From: JAGWFU01 sp035534575
GTDB lineage: Archaea > Micrarchaeota > Micrarchaeia > Micrarchaeales > Micrarchaeaceae
DNA length: 8,886 nt
Direction of reading: 5' to 3'
NCBI GenBank assembly: GCA_035534575.1
Contig: DATLRT010000013.1
Coordinates: forward strand, 1 to 8,886
The notes under the pieces were generated by a model. That model searched no databases. It was given only the letters and a program-made list of their open reading frames with translations, and had not been told where the DNA came from. Positions within the stretch are counted from its first letter, which is position 1. Each line of letters begins with the position of its first letter. The position numbers and the translations under genes are program-made. Shown piece after piece: positions 1 through 4,616 of this stretch.

Positions 1-17
1 GTAAACCGTTTGGCCGC

Positions 18-24
18 ATAAATC
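18..24 (+). promoter_or_regulatory. Possible TATA box for the winged-helix gene
   Basis: An ATAAAT-type element lies about 35 bases before the preferred GTG start at 59. That would put transcription initiation near 45-50 and give a short leader containing the Shine-Dalgarno site. The call rests on composition and spacing only, and no clear BRE was identified. Confidence 0.3.
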
Positions 25-46
25 CGTTACGCTTCTTTTAACGTCT

Positions 47-52
47 GAGGTG
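47..52 (+). promoter_or_regulatory. Shine-Dalgarno site GAGGTG
   Basis: GAGGTG is complementary to the archaeal 16S 3' end and sits 6 bases before GTG at 59. It favours GTG 59 over the upstream GTG at 50, which would lie inside the site, and over ATG 68. Confidence 0.5.
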
Positions 53-58
53 GTTTAT

Positions 59-448
59 GTGGCACAAATGGTATATAGAGTAGAGGATAAGAAAACGAAA
101 CTTGGCAAGCGCGAGCAACTGCTGTTGCTTGAGATTGGAAGTGATAGTATCGACACAGCGTCGAGCTTCGTCAACTACATGGAGGAGGAGTATGGGTTCT
201 CCAAGAGCTCGGTGTGGTACAATCTCAACAGGCTCAAGGATATGGGTCTGCTCGAGTTCGCAACAAGGGAGGAGATAGGCAAGCCTCTGTCGCTTACGAA
301 GCCTGGGATGGAAGAGGTGGGTAAGATAGGGAAGAGCAAGGACGAGCTCGTCAAGGGCTTCGAGCTCACCTATACCCAGCGGATGAGGGGGATAGGAGCA
401 GGGATAGAGTACAGCATAAGCGCTAGGGGCGCGATGACATTCAGGTAA
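59..448 (+). CDS. Small winged-helix DNA-binding protein
   Basis: Predicted 129-residue soluble protein, probably a transcriptional regulator; target and ligand are unknown. Residues about 15-85 read as a winged helix-turn-helix: helices around LLLLEIG (21-27) and SSFVNYMEEEYG, a recognition-helix-like SKSSVWYNLNRLKDMGLL (48-65), then a wing-like FATREEIGKPLSLTKPGMEEV. This arrangement is typical of MarR/PadR/ArsR-like archaeal regulators, but I cannot assign the subfamily. The tail after about residue 100 (ELTYTQRMRGIGAGIEY) is not recognised. The GTG start at 59 is chosen because GAGGTG lies 6 bases upstream; GTG 50 and ATG 68 are alternatives. The gene is followed by a strong inverted repeat at 476-501 and then an unassigned gene on the same strand, which it might regulate. 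Single-domain wHTH proteins are common in archaea; the fold call is fairly secure, the role is inference. Confidence 0.7.
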   Translation: MAQMVYRVEDKKTKLGKREQLLLLEIGSDSIDTASSFVNYMEEEYGFSKSSVWYNLNRLKDMGLLEFATREEIGKPLSLTKPGMEEVGKIGKSKDELVKGFELTYTQRMRGIGAGIEYSISARGAMTFR

Positions 449-475
449 GAATAGAACGTCTGGGTGGAGAGGGTT

Positions 476-501
476 GTTGGCCGGGCGGGTACCCGGCCAA
501 C
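476..501. repeat. Perfect 10-bp inverted repeat / GC-rich hairpin
   Basis: Arm GTTGGCCGGG (476-485) and its exact reverse complement CCCGGCCAAC (492-501) flank a 6-base loop. The inner bases CGGGTACCCG (486-495) are themselves palindromic. It lies in the 78-base gap between the winged-helix gene and the next gene, ending 25 bases before the latter's ATG. No T-run follows, so a bacterial-style intrinsic terminator is unlikely. It could be an operator for a dimeric regulator or an mRNA structure. Confidence 0.6.
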
Positions 502-517
502 TCATGCTTAAGAAATC

Positions 518-523
518 GGTGAT
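518..523 (+). promoter_or_regulatory. Shine-Dalgarno site GGTGAT
   Basis: GGTGAT matches the complement of the archaeal 16S 3' end, 3 bases before ATG 527. The same register, (G)GYGAT plus 3 bases plus ATG, recurs before aspS and the PGI/PMI gene, which helps fix starts in this genome. Confidence 0.5.
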
Positions 524-526
524 GGA

Positions 527-997
527 ATGCAAACGAAAAAAGACGTGATGGCGCAGAAGGTTATGGCGGTAGGAGAACTGGCGGAATTCGCCACAGCCGT
601 CAAGAGCTTCATGTATGCCAGCATCGGCAACCTGGATAACTCAGCGTACATGATGATCTCCTTCAAGGGAGAGAACCCCAGATGCTTGGTCAGCTTCTAC
701 ACCAGCAAGAACTACGAGCGGACGGAGAACCGGCTAGAGCCCTCTCCCATGCAGAAAAGTAACTTTATAGACCTGCACAAGGTCAACGAGGAGAATGAGC
801 CGCGTCTTGTGACCTTCGCCCAGGCATTCGATATACTGAAGGCCTCGGGCAGCGCAAAGATGACAATCAGGGTCAGGGAGAAGGCAGGCTCATCGGTGAG
901 CTACGAGGCTGAGCTTGTGCACGGCAGCGCCGTCAGGCTCAGGTCCGAGCCAGCCAATAATCCAGAGTTTAAGTCGGCAGAACCTATAAGCGTCTGA
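527..997 (+). CDS. Hypothetical protein, 156 aa
   Basis: I do not recognise this family. The product is a 156-residue soluble-looking protein with no signal peptide or membrane segment. The N-terminal third is helix-prone (VGELAEFATAVKSFMYASIG). The middle has strand-like YMMISFKG and CLVSFYTSKNY. A further mixed segment is NFIDLHKVNEENEPRLVTFAQAFDIL, and the end alternates charged strands (KMTIRVRE, SYEAELVHG). There is one Cys and no evident catalytic motif. ATG 527 is supported by GGTGAT three bases upstream; ATG 548 has no such site. Codon use matches the neighbouring chromosomal genes. It follows the winged-helix gene on the same strand after a hairpin-bearing gap, so co-regulation is possible. 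Its 3' end overlaps the convergent MGMT-like gene by 14 bases. Confidence 0.6.
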   Translation: MQTKKDVMAQKVMAVGELAEFATAVKSFMYASIGNLDNSAYMMISFKGENPRCLVSFYTSKNYERTENRLEPSPMQKSNFIDLHKVNEENEPRLVTFAQAFDILKASGSAKMTIRVREKAGSSVSYEAELVHGSAVRLRSEPANNPEFKSAEPISV

Positions 998-1283
998 TGG
1001 CTCCCTCGGCTTTGAGGAGCTCCATCTTCCTCGTCCTGCCGTAGAAGTAGTCGCCGATATCTCCGTCGCTCCTAATCACCCTGTGGCACGGTATCTTTAC
1101 CGGAAAGGGATTCTTGTTGAGCGCCGTGCCCACAGCCCTGTAAGCCTTGGGATGGCCTGACATCCTTGCGAGCTGGCCGTATGTGACCGTCTTGCCGCGC
1201 GGAACCTTGGAGACTGCGAGCAGCACCTTTATCTGGAATGGCGTGAGCCCGTGCTCCCGCAGTTGGGATGCAACCTTTTCCAT
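984..1283 (-). CDS. ogt: MGMT/Ogt-family alkylated-DNA-cysteine alkyltransferase (C-terminal domain only)
   Basis: Predicted DNA-repair protein that flips out an O6-alkylguanine and transfers the alkyl group irreversibly to its own cysteine. With the preferred start it is 99 residues, only the DNA-binding/active-site domain; full-length Ogt/MGMT proteins (about 150-200 residues) have an additional N-terminal domain. Visible hallmarks are LTPFQIKVLLAVSKVPRGKTVTYGQLA, the arginine-finger segment YRAVGTALNKNP (Arg49), and PCHRV with reactive Cys66. The usual GGYxxG near the end is GDYFYG (about 77-82). Because Cys is present, an alkyltransferase is likelier than a Cys-less ATL protein, although ATL-like lesion recognition is possible. 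Start choice is uncertain: ATG 1283 has TGAT three bases upstream and follows the preceding gene's stop. In-frame ATGs at 1298, 1313 and 1322 would overlap that gene. It is probably co-transcribed with the 1288-1662 gene. Confidence 0.8.
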   Translation of the reverse strand: MEKVASQLREHGLTPFQIKVLLAVSKVPRGKTVTYGQLARMSGHPKAYRAVGTALNKNPFPVKIPCHRVIRSDGDIGDYFYGRTRKMELLKAEGAIRRL

Positions 1284-1287
1284 TCCA

Positions 1288-1662
1288 TCAGTTTTCATCT
1301 TGAAAATCCTCATGCTTCTCAATCTGGTTGATAATCTCTATAAACTTCTTCTTGACGCCATTTGGGTCTTTTTTCTCGAACAGGCCCCTCAGCATCCGAA
1401 GCTGGAAAGCGTCCATCTCTATTACGACTGTGTCTTTGCCCATCTGTTGCCCTATCTGGTCGTTCAGCTTCTTGAAGGCATCAAGTGCATGGTCTGGTCC
1501 CGGCAGAAACGCCGTGGCCCGTTTTGCTATCTCAGCGCTAAGCACTGTCTTGAGCGTTTCGGCTCCCTTGCCGCTTATCTTTATCTCAAGCGTCTGGTTC
1601 TCACTAAACGAGCGGGTCATATTGCTGTCCGAATCGTTCTTGTGCTTCTTCTCAATCGGCAT
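1288..1662 (-). CDS. Hypothetical protein, 124 aa
   Basis: I do not recognise this protein. It has 124 residues, no signal peptide and no membrane segment. The N-terminus is polar and probably disordered (KKHKNDSDSNMTRSFSEN), followed by a strand (TLEIKISGKG, about 24-33). Helix-prone stretches then include ETLKTVLSAEIAKRATAF, HALDAFKKLNDQIGQQMG, DAFQLRMLRGLFEKK and a charged amphipathic C-terminal helix GVKKKFIEIINQIEKHED. The ATG at 1662 has GGTG about 6 bases upstream and a TATAAA box at 1700-1695 about 35 bases upstream. The stop lies 4 bases before the preferred start of the MGMT-like gene, so the two probably form an operon. A link to DNA repair would be guesswork. Confidence 0.6.
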   Translation of the reverse strand: MPIEKKHKNDSDSNMTRSFSENQTLEIKISGKGAETLKTVLSAEIAKRATAFLPGPDHALDAFKKLNDQIGQQMGKDTVVIEMDAFQLRMLRGLFEKKDPNGVKKKFIEIINQIEKHEDFQDEN

Positions 1663-1691
1663 AAACTACACCATTTACCTCTCTCGGTAAA

Positions 1692-1701
1692 GGATTTATA
1701 G
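1692..1701. promoter_or_regulatory. Shared TATA element of a divergent promoter
   Basis: GGATTTATAG reads TTTATA on the plus strand (1695-1700) and CTATAAATCC on the minus strand. It sits in the 72-base gap between the minus-strand gene starting at 1662 and ilvE at 1735. With archaeal initiation about 25 bases downstream, both transcripts would have leaders of about 10 bases, just enough to include the GGTG Shine-Dalgarno of each gene. Inferred from sequence and spacing only. Confidence 0.45.
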
Positions 1702-1734
1702 CTTCGCTGCCAATAACGATAAAAGGTGCACCGA

Positions 1735-2688
1735 ATGGCTACTCGCTCTGCGGAATCGTGGGACTCAGGAAACCCCAAGACGCTGACCTACAAGGTATGG
1801 CTTGACGGCAAGATGCTCAACTTTAACGAGGCGGTAGTGCCGATAATGAACCACTCAATGCAGTACGGAAGCGGTATATTCGAAGGCATAAGGGGCTACG
1901 AGACGGCAAAGGGCACCGCTATATTCAGGTTGGGCGACCATGTCAAGAGGCTGGTGAATACCGCCAAGATACTCAGGATGCCGCTCAACTTCACTGCAAA
2001 GCAAATATCCGATGCGATAATCTCGGTGGTAAAGGCCAACAAGCTGGGCCACTGCTACATAAGGCCGTTCGGCTTCTACAACGACTCACAGGTAGGGCTC
2101 AACACAACCGGGAAGAAGACCAGCATTTACGTTTACGCCACCAACTTCGGTGCATATTTCGGCGAGGCCAGCGCAAAGGGCATACGCTGTAAGATATCCT
2201 CGATAAGGAGGATAAACTCCGCCATCCTGCCGTCGAGGGCGAAGGGAAGCGGCAACTACCTCAACTCCATAATAGCCAACGGCGAGGCGAAGGCTGCGGG
2301 CTTTGACGAGGCTATACTGCTCTCCAGCGGCGGCCACGTCGCGGAGGGATCCGGGGAGAACATATTTCTGGTCGTGGATAACAAACTTGTGACGCCGGAC
2401 AAGGGCTCCGACATCCTTCTCGGCATAACAAGGGACTCGATAATCAAGATAGCGGAGAACGCCGGACTTCAGGTTGAAGAGAGATCTATTCACAAAGAGG
2501 AGCTATACACCGCTGACGAGCTGTTCTTCACGGGCACCGCCGCGGAGATGATGCCAATAATCGACGTCGACGGGATAAAGATTGCGGACGGCAAGGAGGG
2601 CCCGATAACCAAGATGCTCAGCTCAAAGTTCAAGGATATAGTCACTGGCAAGGACAAGGAGTTCTCCAGCTGGCTGACATACGTGTAG
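1735..2688 (+). CDS. ilvE: Branched-chain amino acid aminotransferase (class IV PLP fold)
   Basis: Catalyses the last, reversible step of valine, leucine and isoleucine synthesis, transferring an amino group between glutamate and the branched 2-oxo acids in the cytoplasm. The 317-residue length is normal. Fold-type IV features: an early VWLDGKML and FNEAVVPIMNHSMQYGSGIFEGIRGY (about 30-55), then AKGSGNYLNS with the PLP-binding Lys170. These are followed by the E-x-GF-DEAILL segment (about 184-196), EGSGENIF (204-211), LLGITRD (about 228-234) and FFTGTAAEMMPI (264-275). These are closer to IlvE than to D-amino-acid aminotransferase or PabC, although substrate range in class IV cannot be settled by eye. 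ATG 1735 is preferred over GTG 1726 because GGTG at 1725-1728 lies 6 bases upstream and overlaps the GTG. Its stop is 15 bases before aspS, implying co-transcription from the 1692-1701 promoter. Confidence 0.92.
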   Translation: MATRSAESWDSGNPKTLTYKVWLDGKMLNFNEAVVPIMNHSMQYGSGIFEGIRGYETAKGTAIFRLGDHVKRLVNTAKILRMPLNFTAKQISDAIISVVKANKLGHCYIRPFGFYNDSQVGLNTTGKKTSIYVYATNFGAYFGEASAKGIRCKISSIRRINSAILPSRAKGSGNYLNSIIANGEAKAAGFDEAILLSSGGHVAEGSGENIFLVVDNKLVTPDKGSDILLGITRDSIIKIAENAGLQVEERSIHKEELYTADELFFTGTAAEMMPIIDVDGIKIADGKEGPITKMLSSKFKDIVTGKDKEFSSWLTYV

Positions 2689-2694
2689 GCGATA

Positions 2695-2700
2695 GGCGAT
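2695..2700 (+). promoter_or_regulatory. Shine-Dalgarno GGCGAT for aspS (second of a tandem pair)
   Basis: GGCGAT occurs twice, at 2688-2693 (overlapping the ilvE stop) and 2695-2700, the latter 3 bases before ATG 2704. It is a C-for-T variant of GGTGAT, in the same register as other starts here. Confidence 0.4.
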
Positions 2701-2703
2701 ATC

Positions 2704-3993
2704 ATGATAAGGACCCATTACATAGGCGAGATAACCGCGGAGATGGACGGCCATGAGGTCATCATAGCCGGATGGGTTCACGAGGTAAGGGAGACTGCGA
2801 AGATAACATTCCTGCTTGTAAGGGACAGGAGCGGGATAGCACAGGTCATAGGAAAGGAAGGCGTAACTGAAGAGAAGCTCAGGAAGGACATGTCGCTCCA
2901 GAAGGAGAGCGTGGTCTCGGTGAAGGGCACAGTGAAGAAGAGCAAGGAGGCCAAACAGGGATTCGAGATAGTGCCCATCGAGGTGCACAACCTGAACCCA
3001 CTCTCAACCCAGATACCGTTCGAGGTCACGGGCAAGGTACCTGCTGATATCGACGTGAGGCTAAACAATCGTTACATAGACCTCAGGACGGCAAGCTCAT
3101 CCGCGATATTCAACATACAGTCCACGATACTAGAGACGTTCATGAACAGCCTGCTAGCGAAGGGCTTCAGGCAGATAAGGACGCCATCAATCATAGCGGA
3201 GGCAAGCGAGGGCGGAAACGAACTTTTCCCTGTGGCATACTTCGAGAAGAACGCATATCTCGCGCAGTCACCTCAACTGTACAAGCAGCTCGCGGTGATC
3301 GGCGGAATGGACAGGGTAGTCATGATTATGCCTGTGTTCAGGGCAGAGAAGTCAAACACAGTATACCACACCACTGAGTCCAACCAGATGGATATCGAGA
3401 TGGGATTCGCTGATGCTGATGACGTTATCAAGCTCATATCGGAGACGGTTATCGCGATAATAACCGCAATCAAGGAGAAGAACCAGAAGGACCTCGACGT
3501 GCTCGGCACTACTCTCGAGGTGCCCAAGGTGAAGATAGTATCTTACGCCGACGCAATCGAGGCGCTGAAGGCCAAGCACCCTGAGATACACTTCGGCCAC
3601 GACTTCTCAAGGGAGTACGAGACCAGCCTCAAGGAGCTGTACGGCGACGCCGTGATAGTAAAGGACTTCCCCACAGAGCTCAGGGCATTCTACTCGATGC
3701 CAAAGAAGGACAACCCCGAGCTGACAAACAGCTTCGACTTCATCTATAAGGGATTGGAGATATCGAGCGGAGCGCAGAGGATACACGTTCCCGAGCTCCT
3801 CATCGAGGCGCTGAAGAGGAAGGGGCTCGACCCGAAGAACTTCGAGTTCTACATAAACGCCTTCAGGTGCGGCGCACCCCCGCACTCCGGATGGAGCATA
3901 GGCCTAGAGAGGCTAACCATGCAGATAACGGGAGCAAAGAACATAAGGGAGTGCTCGCTCTTCCCAAGGGACAGGAAGAGGTTGACACCGTAA
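2704..3993 (+). CDS. aspS: Aspartyl-tRNA synthetase, archaeal type, probably non-discriminating
   Basis: Charges tRNA(Asp), and probably tRNA(Asn), with aspartate. It has 429 residues, the usual archaeal length without the bacterial insertion domain. The N-terminal OB-fold anticodon-binding domain spans about 15-95 (AGWVHEVRE, RDRSGIAQV). The class II catalytic core has RTPSIIAEASEGGNELF (159-175), SPQLYKQ (189-195), motif 2 FRAE (212-215) leading to QMDIEMGF, and motif 3 GWSIGLER (396-403). It ends with the conserved LFPRDRKRLTP (419-429). His26 lies where discriminating archaeal AspRS have Trp; together with the nearby gatCAB this suggests a non-discriminating enzyme. Lys84 aligns with the Lys of discriminating forms, so the evidence is mixed. 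The last four codons (TTG ACA CCG TAA) appear to be supplied by an inserted element, since the presumed original tail (CTC ACC CCG TAG) sits at 4599-4610. The protein sequence is unchanged by the swap. Confidence 0.95.
   Translation: MIRTHYIGEITAEMDGHEVIIAGWVHEVRETAKITFLLVRDRSGIAQVIGKEGVTEEKLRKDMSLQKESVVSVKGTVKKSKEAKQGFEIVPIEVHNLNPLSTQIPFEVTGKVPADIDVRLNNRYIDLRTASSSAIFNIQSTILETFMNSLLAKGFRQIRTPSIIAEASEGGNELFPVAYFEKNAYLAQSPQLYKQLAVIGGMDRVVMIMPVFRAEKSNTVYHTTESNQMDIEMGFADADDVIKLISETVIAIITAIKEKNQKDLDVLGTTLEVPKVKIVSYADAIEALKAKHPEIHFGHDFSREYETSLKELYGDAVIVKDFPTELRAFYSMPKKDNPELTNSFDFIYKGLEISSGAQRIHVPELLIEALKRKGLDPKNFEFYINAFRCGAPPHSGWSIGLERLTMQITGAKNIRECSLFPRDRKRLTP
3957..3981 (+). repeat. Left 25-bp direct repeat (attL-like) within aspS
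   Basis: Identical to 4574-4598. It contains inverted 7-bp arms, CTCTTCC (3958-3964) and GGAAGAG (3974-3980), around a 9-base spacer, the layout of a tyrosine-recombinase core site. It encodes part of the invariant FPRD-x-x-R tail of AspRS. Confidence 0.8.
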
Positions 3994-3996
3994 AGT

Positions 3997-4001
3997 GGGT
4001 G
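3997..4001 (+). promoter_or_regulatory. Shine-Dalgarno GGGTG of the cassette gene
   Basis: GGGTG lies 6 bases before ATG 4008 and starts 3 bases after the aspS stop, so the cassette gene could be translated from an aspS read-through transcript. It supports ATG 4008 rather than GTG 3999 or the longer open frame running back into aspS. GTGGGTGC (3995-4002) could pair with bases 4044-4051 and mask the site; this is only a possibility. Confidence 0.45.
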
Positions 4002-4007
4002 CTTTTC

Positions 4008-4565
4008 ATGGGAAATCAAATTCTAGGCGAAATATATTTTGTTGTACCCACGAAAGAGCTAGTCCACTTATCCTCTCGGATGTTGTTCTTTACCGACTCC
4101 GGAATAATAGTTACTGATTTGGGAGGGAAATACATGACGGAGCTGTTTCTAAGTGGCCTAGCAGGCGCAACCGCTGGAGACGTATTGGGTGGCGGTGGGT
4201 TCAAAGGTGGCGCGGCAACATCTATCGGTTCTATTTCAGCTATGTATCTCGCAAGTGAGAAGGTAAAAAAACAGGTTGATGAAGCCATAGCAAAGATGCT
4301 TGAATATGGTCCGGACTTCATCCTGAAAGACAACAAATCCAATTTCCTAATTGCCTATCCAGATATAATAAGCCTAGAACTTAAACGTGGCGGGTGGTTC
4401 GCCCATACGAACATAACAATCGTTACGTCGGATAAGAAACACAGCTTTGATATAACTGGTACACATGGATTTCGCACGAAGAATATGGTGGATGACTCCG
4501 AATTCGCATCTTACCTTGAAATTATAAAAAAAACAGGCATCAATGATAAACTATCATTAAAATAG
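4008..4565 (+). CDS. Cassette-borne protein of unknown function, possibly PH/GRAM-like
   Basis: Family not recognised. The preferred product has 185 residues. Residues about 8-38 are strand-rich (EIYFVVPTKELVHL, RMLFFTDSGIIVTDL), resembling the opening of small PH/GRAM-like or YcxB-like domains. Residues 46-82 are a glycine/alanine-rich hydrophobic stretch (LFLSGLAGATAGDVLGGGG, then SIGSISAMYLAS) that could be a glycine-zipper-type membrane insertion. A helix (EKVKKQVDEAIAKMLEYG) follows. The C-terminal half returns to strands (FLIAYPDIISLELKRG, NITIVTSDKKHSFDIT), ending in a helix (FASYLEIIKKTG). The pattern 'test for a ligand, then I..I.L.....' fits a split PH-like fold, but this is weak. 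The gene is the sole cargo of the 617-bp insertion, is visibly AT-richer than its surroundings, and follows the aspS stop by 14 bases. It could be expressed with ilvE-aspS. No toxin, nuclease or recombinase motif is visible. Confidence 0.65.
   Translation: MGNQILGEIYFVVPTKELVHLSSRMLFFTDSGIIVTDLGGKYMTELFLSGLAGATAGDVLGGGGFKGGAATSIGSISAMYLASEKVKKQVDEAIAKMLEYGPDFILKDNKSNFLIAYPDIISLELKRGGWFAHTNITIVTSDKKHSFDITGTHGFRTKNMVDDSEFASYLEIIKKTGINDKLSLK
4542..4558. repeat. AT-rich hairpin at the 3' end of the cassette gene
   Basis: AATGATA (4542-4548) and TATCATT (4552-4558) are perfect reverse complements around a 3-base loop, ending 4 bases before the cassette gene's stop codon. It is close to the right cassette boundary. 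It could be an mRNA 3' structure, an accessory recombination feature, or chance in AT-rich sequence. Confidence 0.4.
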
Positions 4566-4571
4566 GGGTCT

Positions 4572-4610
4572 GTGCTCTTCCCAAGGGACAGGAAGAGGCT
4601 CACCCCGTAG
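4572..4610 (+). pseudogene. aspS: Displaced original aspS 3' end
   Basis: These 39 bases read VLFPRDRKRLTP-stop. Apart from the first codon, this matches the last 11 residues of AspRS encoded at 3958-3993. There is no start or upstream domain, so it is not a gene. Its final codons CTC ACC CCG TAG suit the GC-rich codon use of the chromosome better than the TTG ACA CCG TAA now ending aspS, so it is probably the pre-insertion tail. Without the insertion, the aspS stop would lie only 6 bases from the convergent PGI/PMI gene. Confidence 0.8.
4574..4598 (+). repeat. Right 25-bp direct repeat (attR-like)
   Basis: Identical to 3957-3981, with the same inverted arms at 4575-4581 and 4591-4597. Outside the 25 bases the two copies diverge on both sides: upstream into cassette sequence, downstream by synonymous changes in the Leu-Thr-Pro-stop codons. 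Confidence 0.8.
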
Positions 4611-4616
4611 AATCGC

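Larger units (their letters stand above)
3957..4598 (+). mobile_element. Single-gene integrated cassette in the 3' end of aspS, bounded by 25-bp direct repeats
   Basis: Two identical 25-bp copies (3957-3981 and 4574-4598) bracket one gene, giving a repeat-to-repeat unit of 617 bp. The left copy lies in aspS codons 418-426, and the bases after it complete aspS with synonymous codons. The right copy is followed by a second, redundant aspS tail. The interior is AT-richer: 21 G/C of 60 bases at 4321-4380, against 34 of 60 at 3601-3660 in aspS. This matches Campbell-type site-specific integration with an element-borne replacement of the gene end, a pattern known for some archaeal integrated elements. 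No integrase, replication gene or partner element is seen in the window. It may be a cassette moved in trans, or the remains of a larger element. Tandem duplication of the aspS end alone would not explain the foreign-looking interior or the synonymous divergence. Mobility is inferred. Confidence 0.75.

Noticed and set aside
40..467. Short similarity AACGTCTGAGGTGG (40-53) and AACGTCTGGGTGG (455-467) flanking the winged-helix gene, suggesting a second cassette
   Set aside because: Only 8 contiguous bases match plus a Shine-Dalgarno-like GGTGG. There is no duplicated gene end, and gene composition does not clearly differ from its neighbours.
476..501. Intrinsic terminator
   Set aside because: The stem is strong but no T-run follows, and archaeal termination depends mainly on T-tracts.
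1147..1701. Plus-strand open frame opposite the MGMT-like and unknown minus-strand genes
   Set aside because: The MGMT motifs on the minus strand establish coding there. The plus frame is low-complexity Leu-rich shadow sequence that starts inside that gene.
3867..4007. N-terminal extension of the cassette gene back into aspS
   Set aside because: The open frame overlaps conserved aspS coding sequence out of frame. GGGTG upstream of ATG 4008 gives a better start.
3995..4051. Pairing of GTGGGTGC with bases 4044-4051 that could hide the cassette gene's ribosome site
   Set aside because: Eight pairs including one G-T across a 41-base loop is too weak to call a regulatory structure from one sequence.
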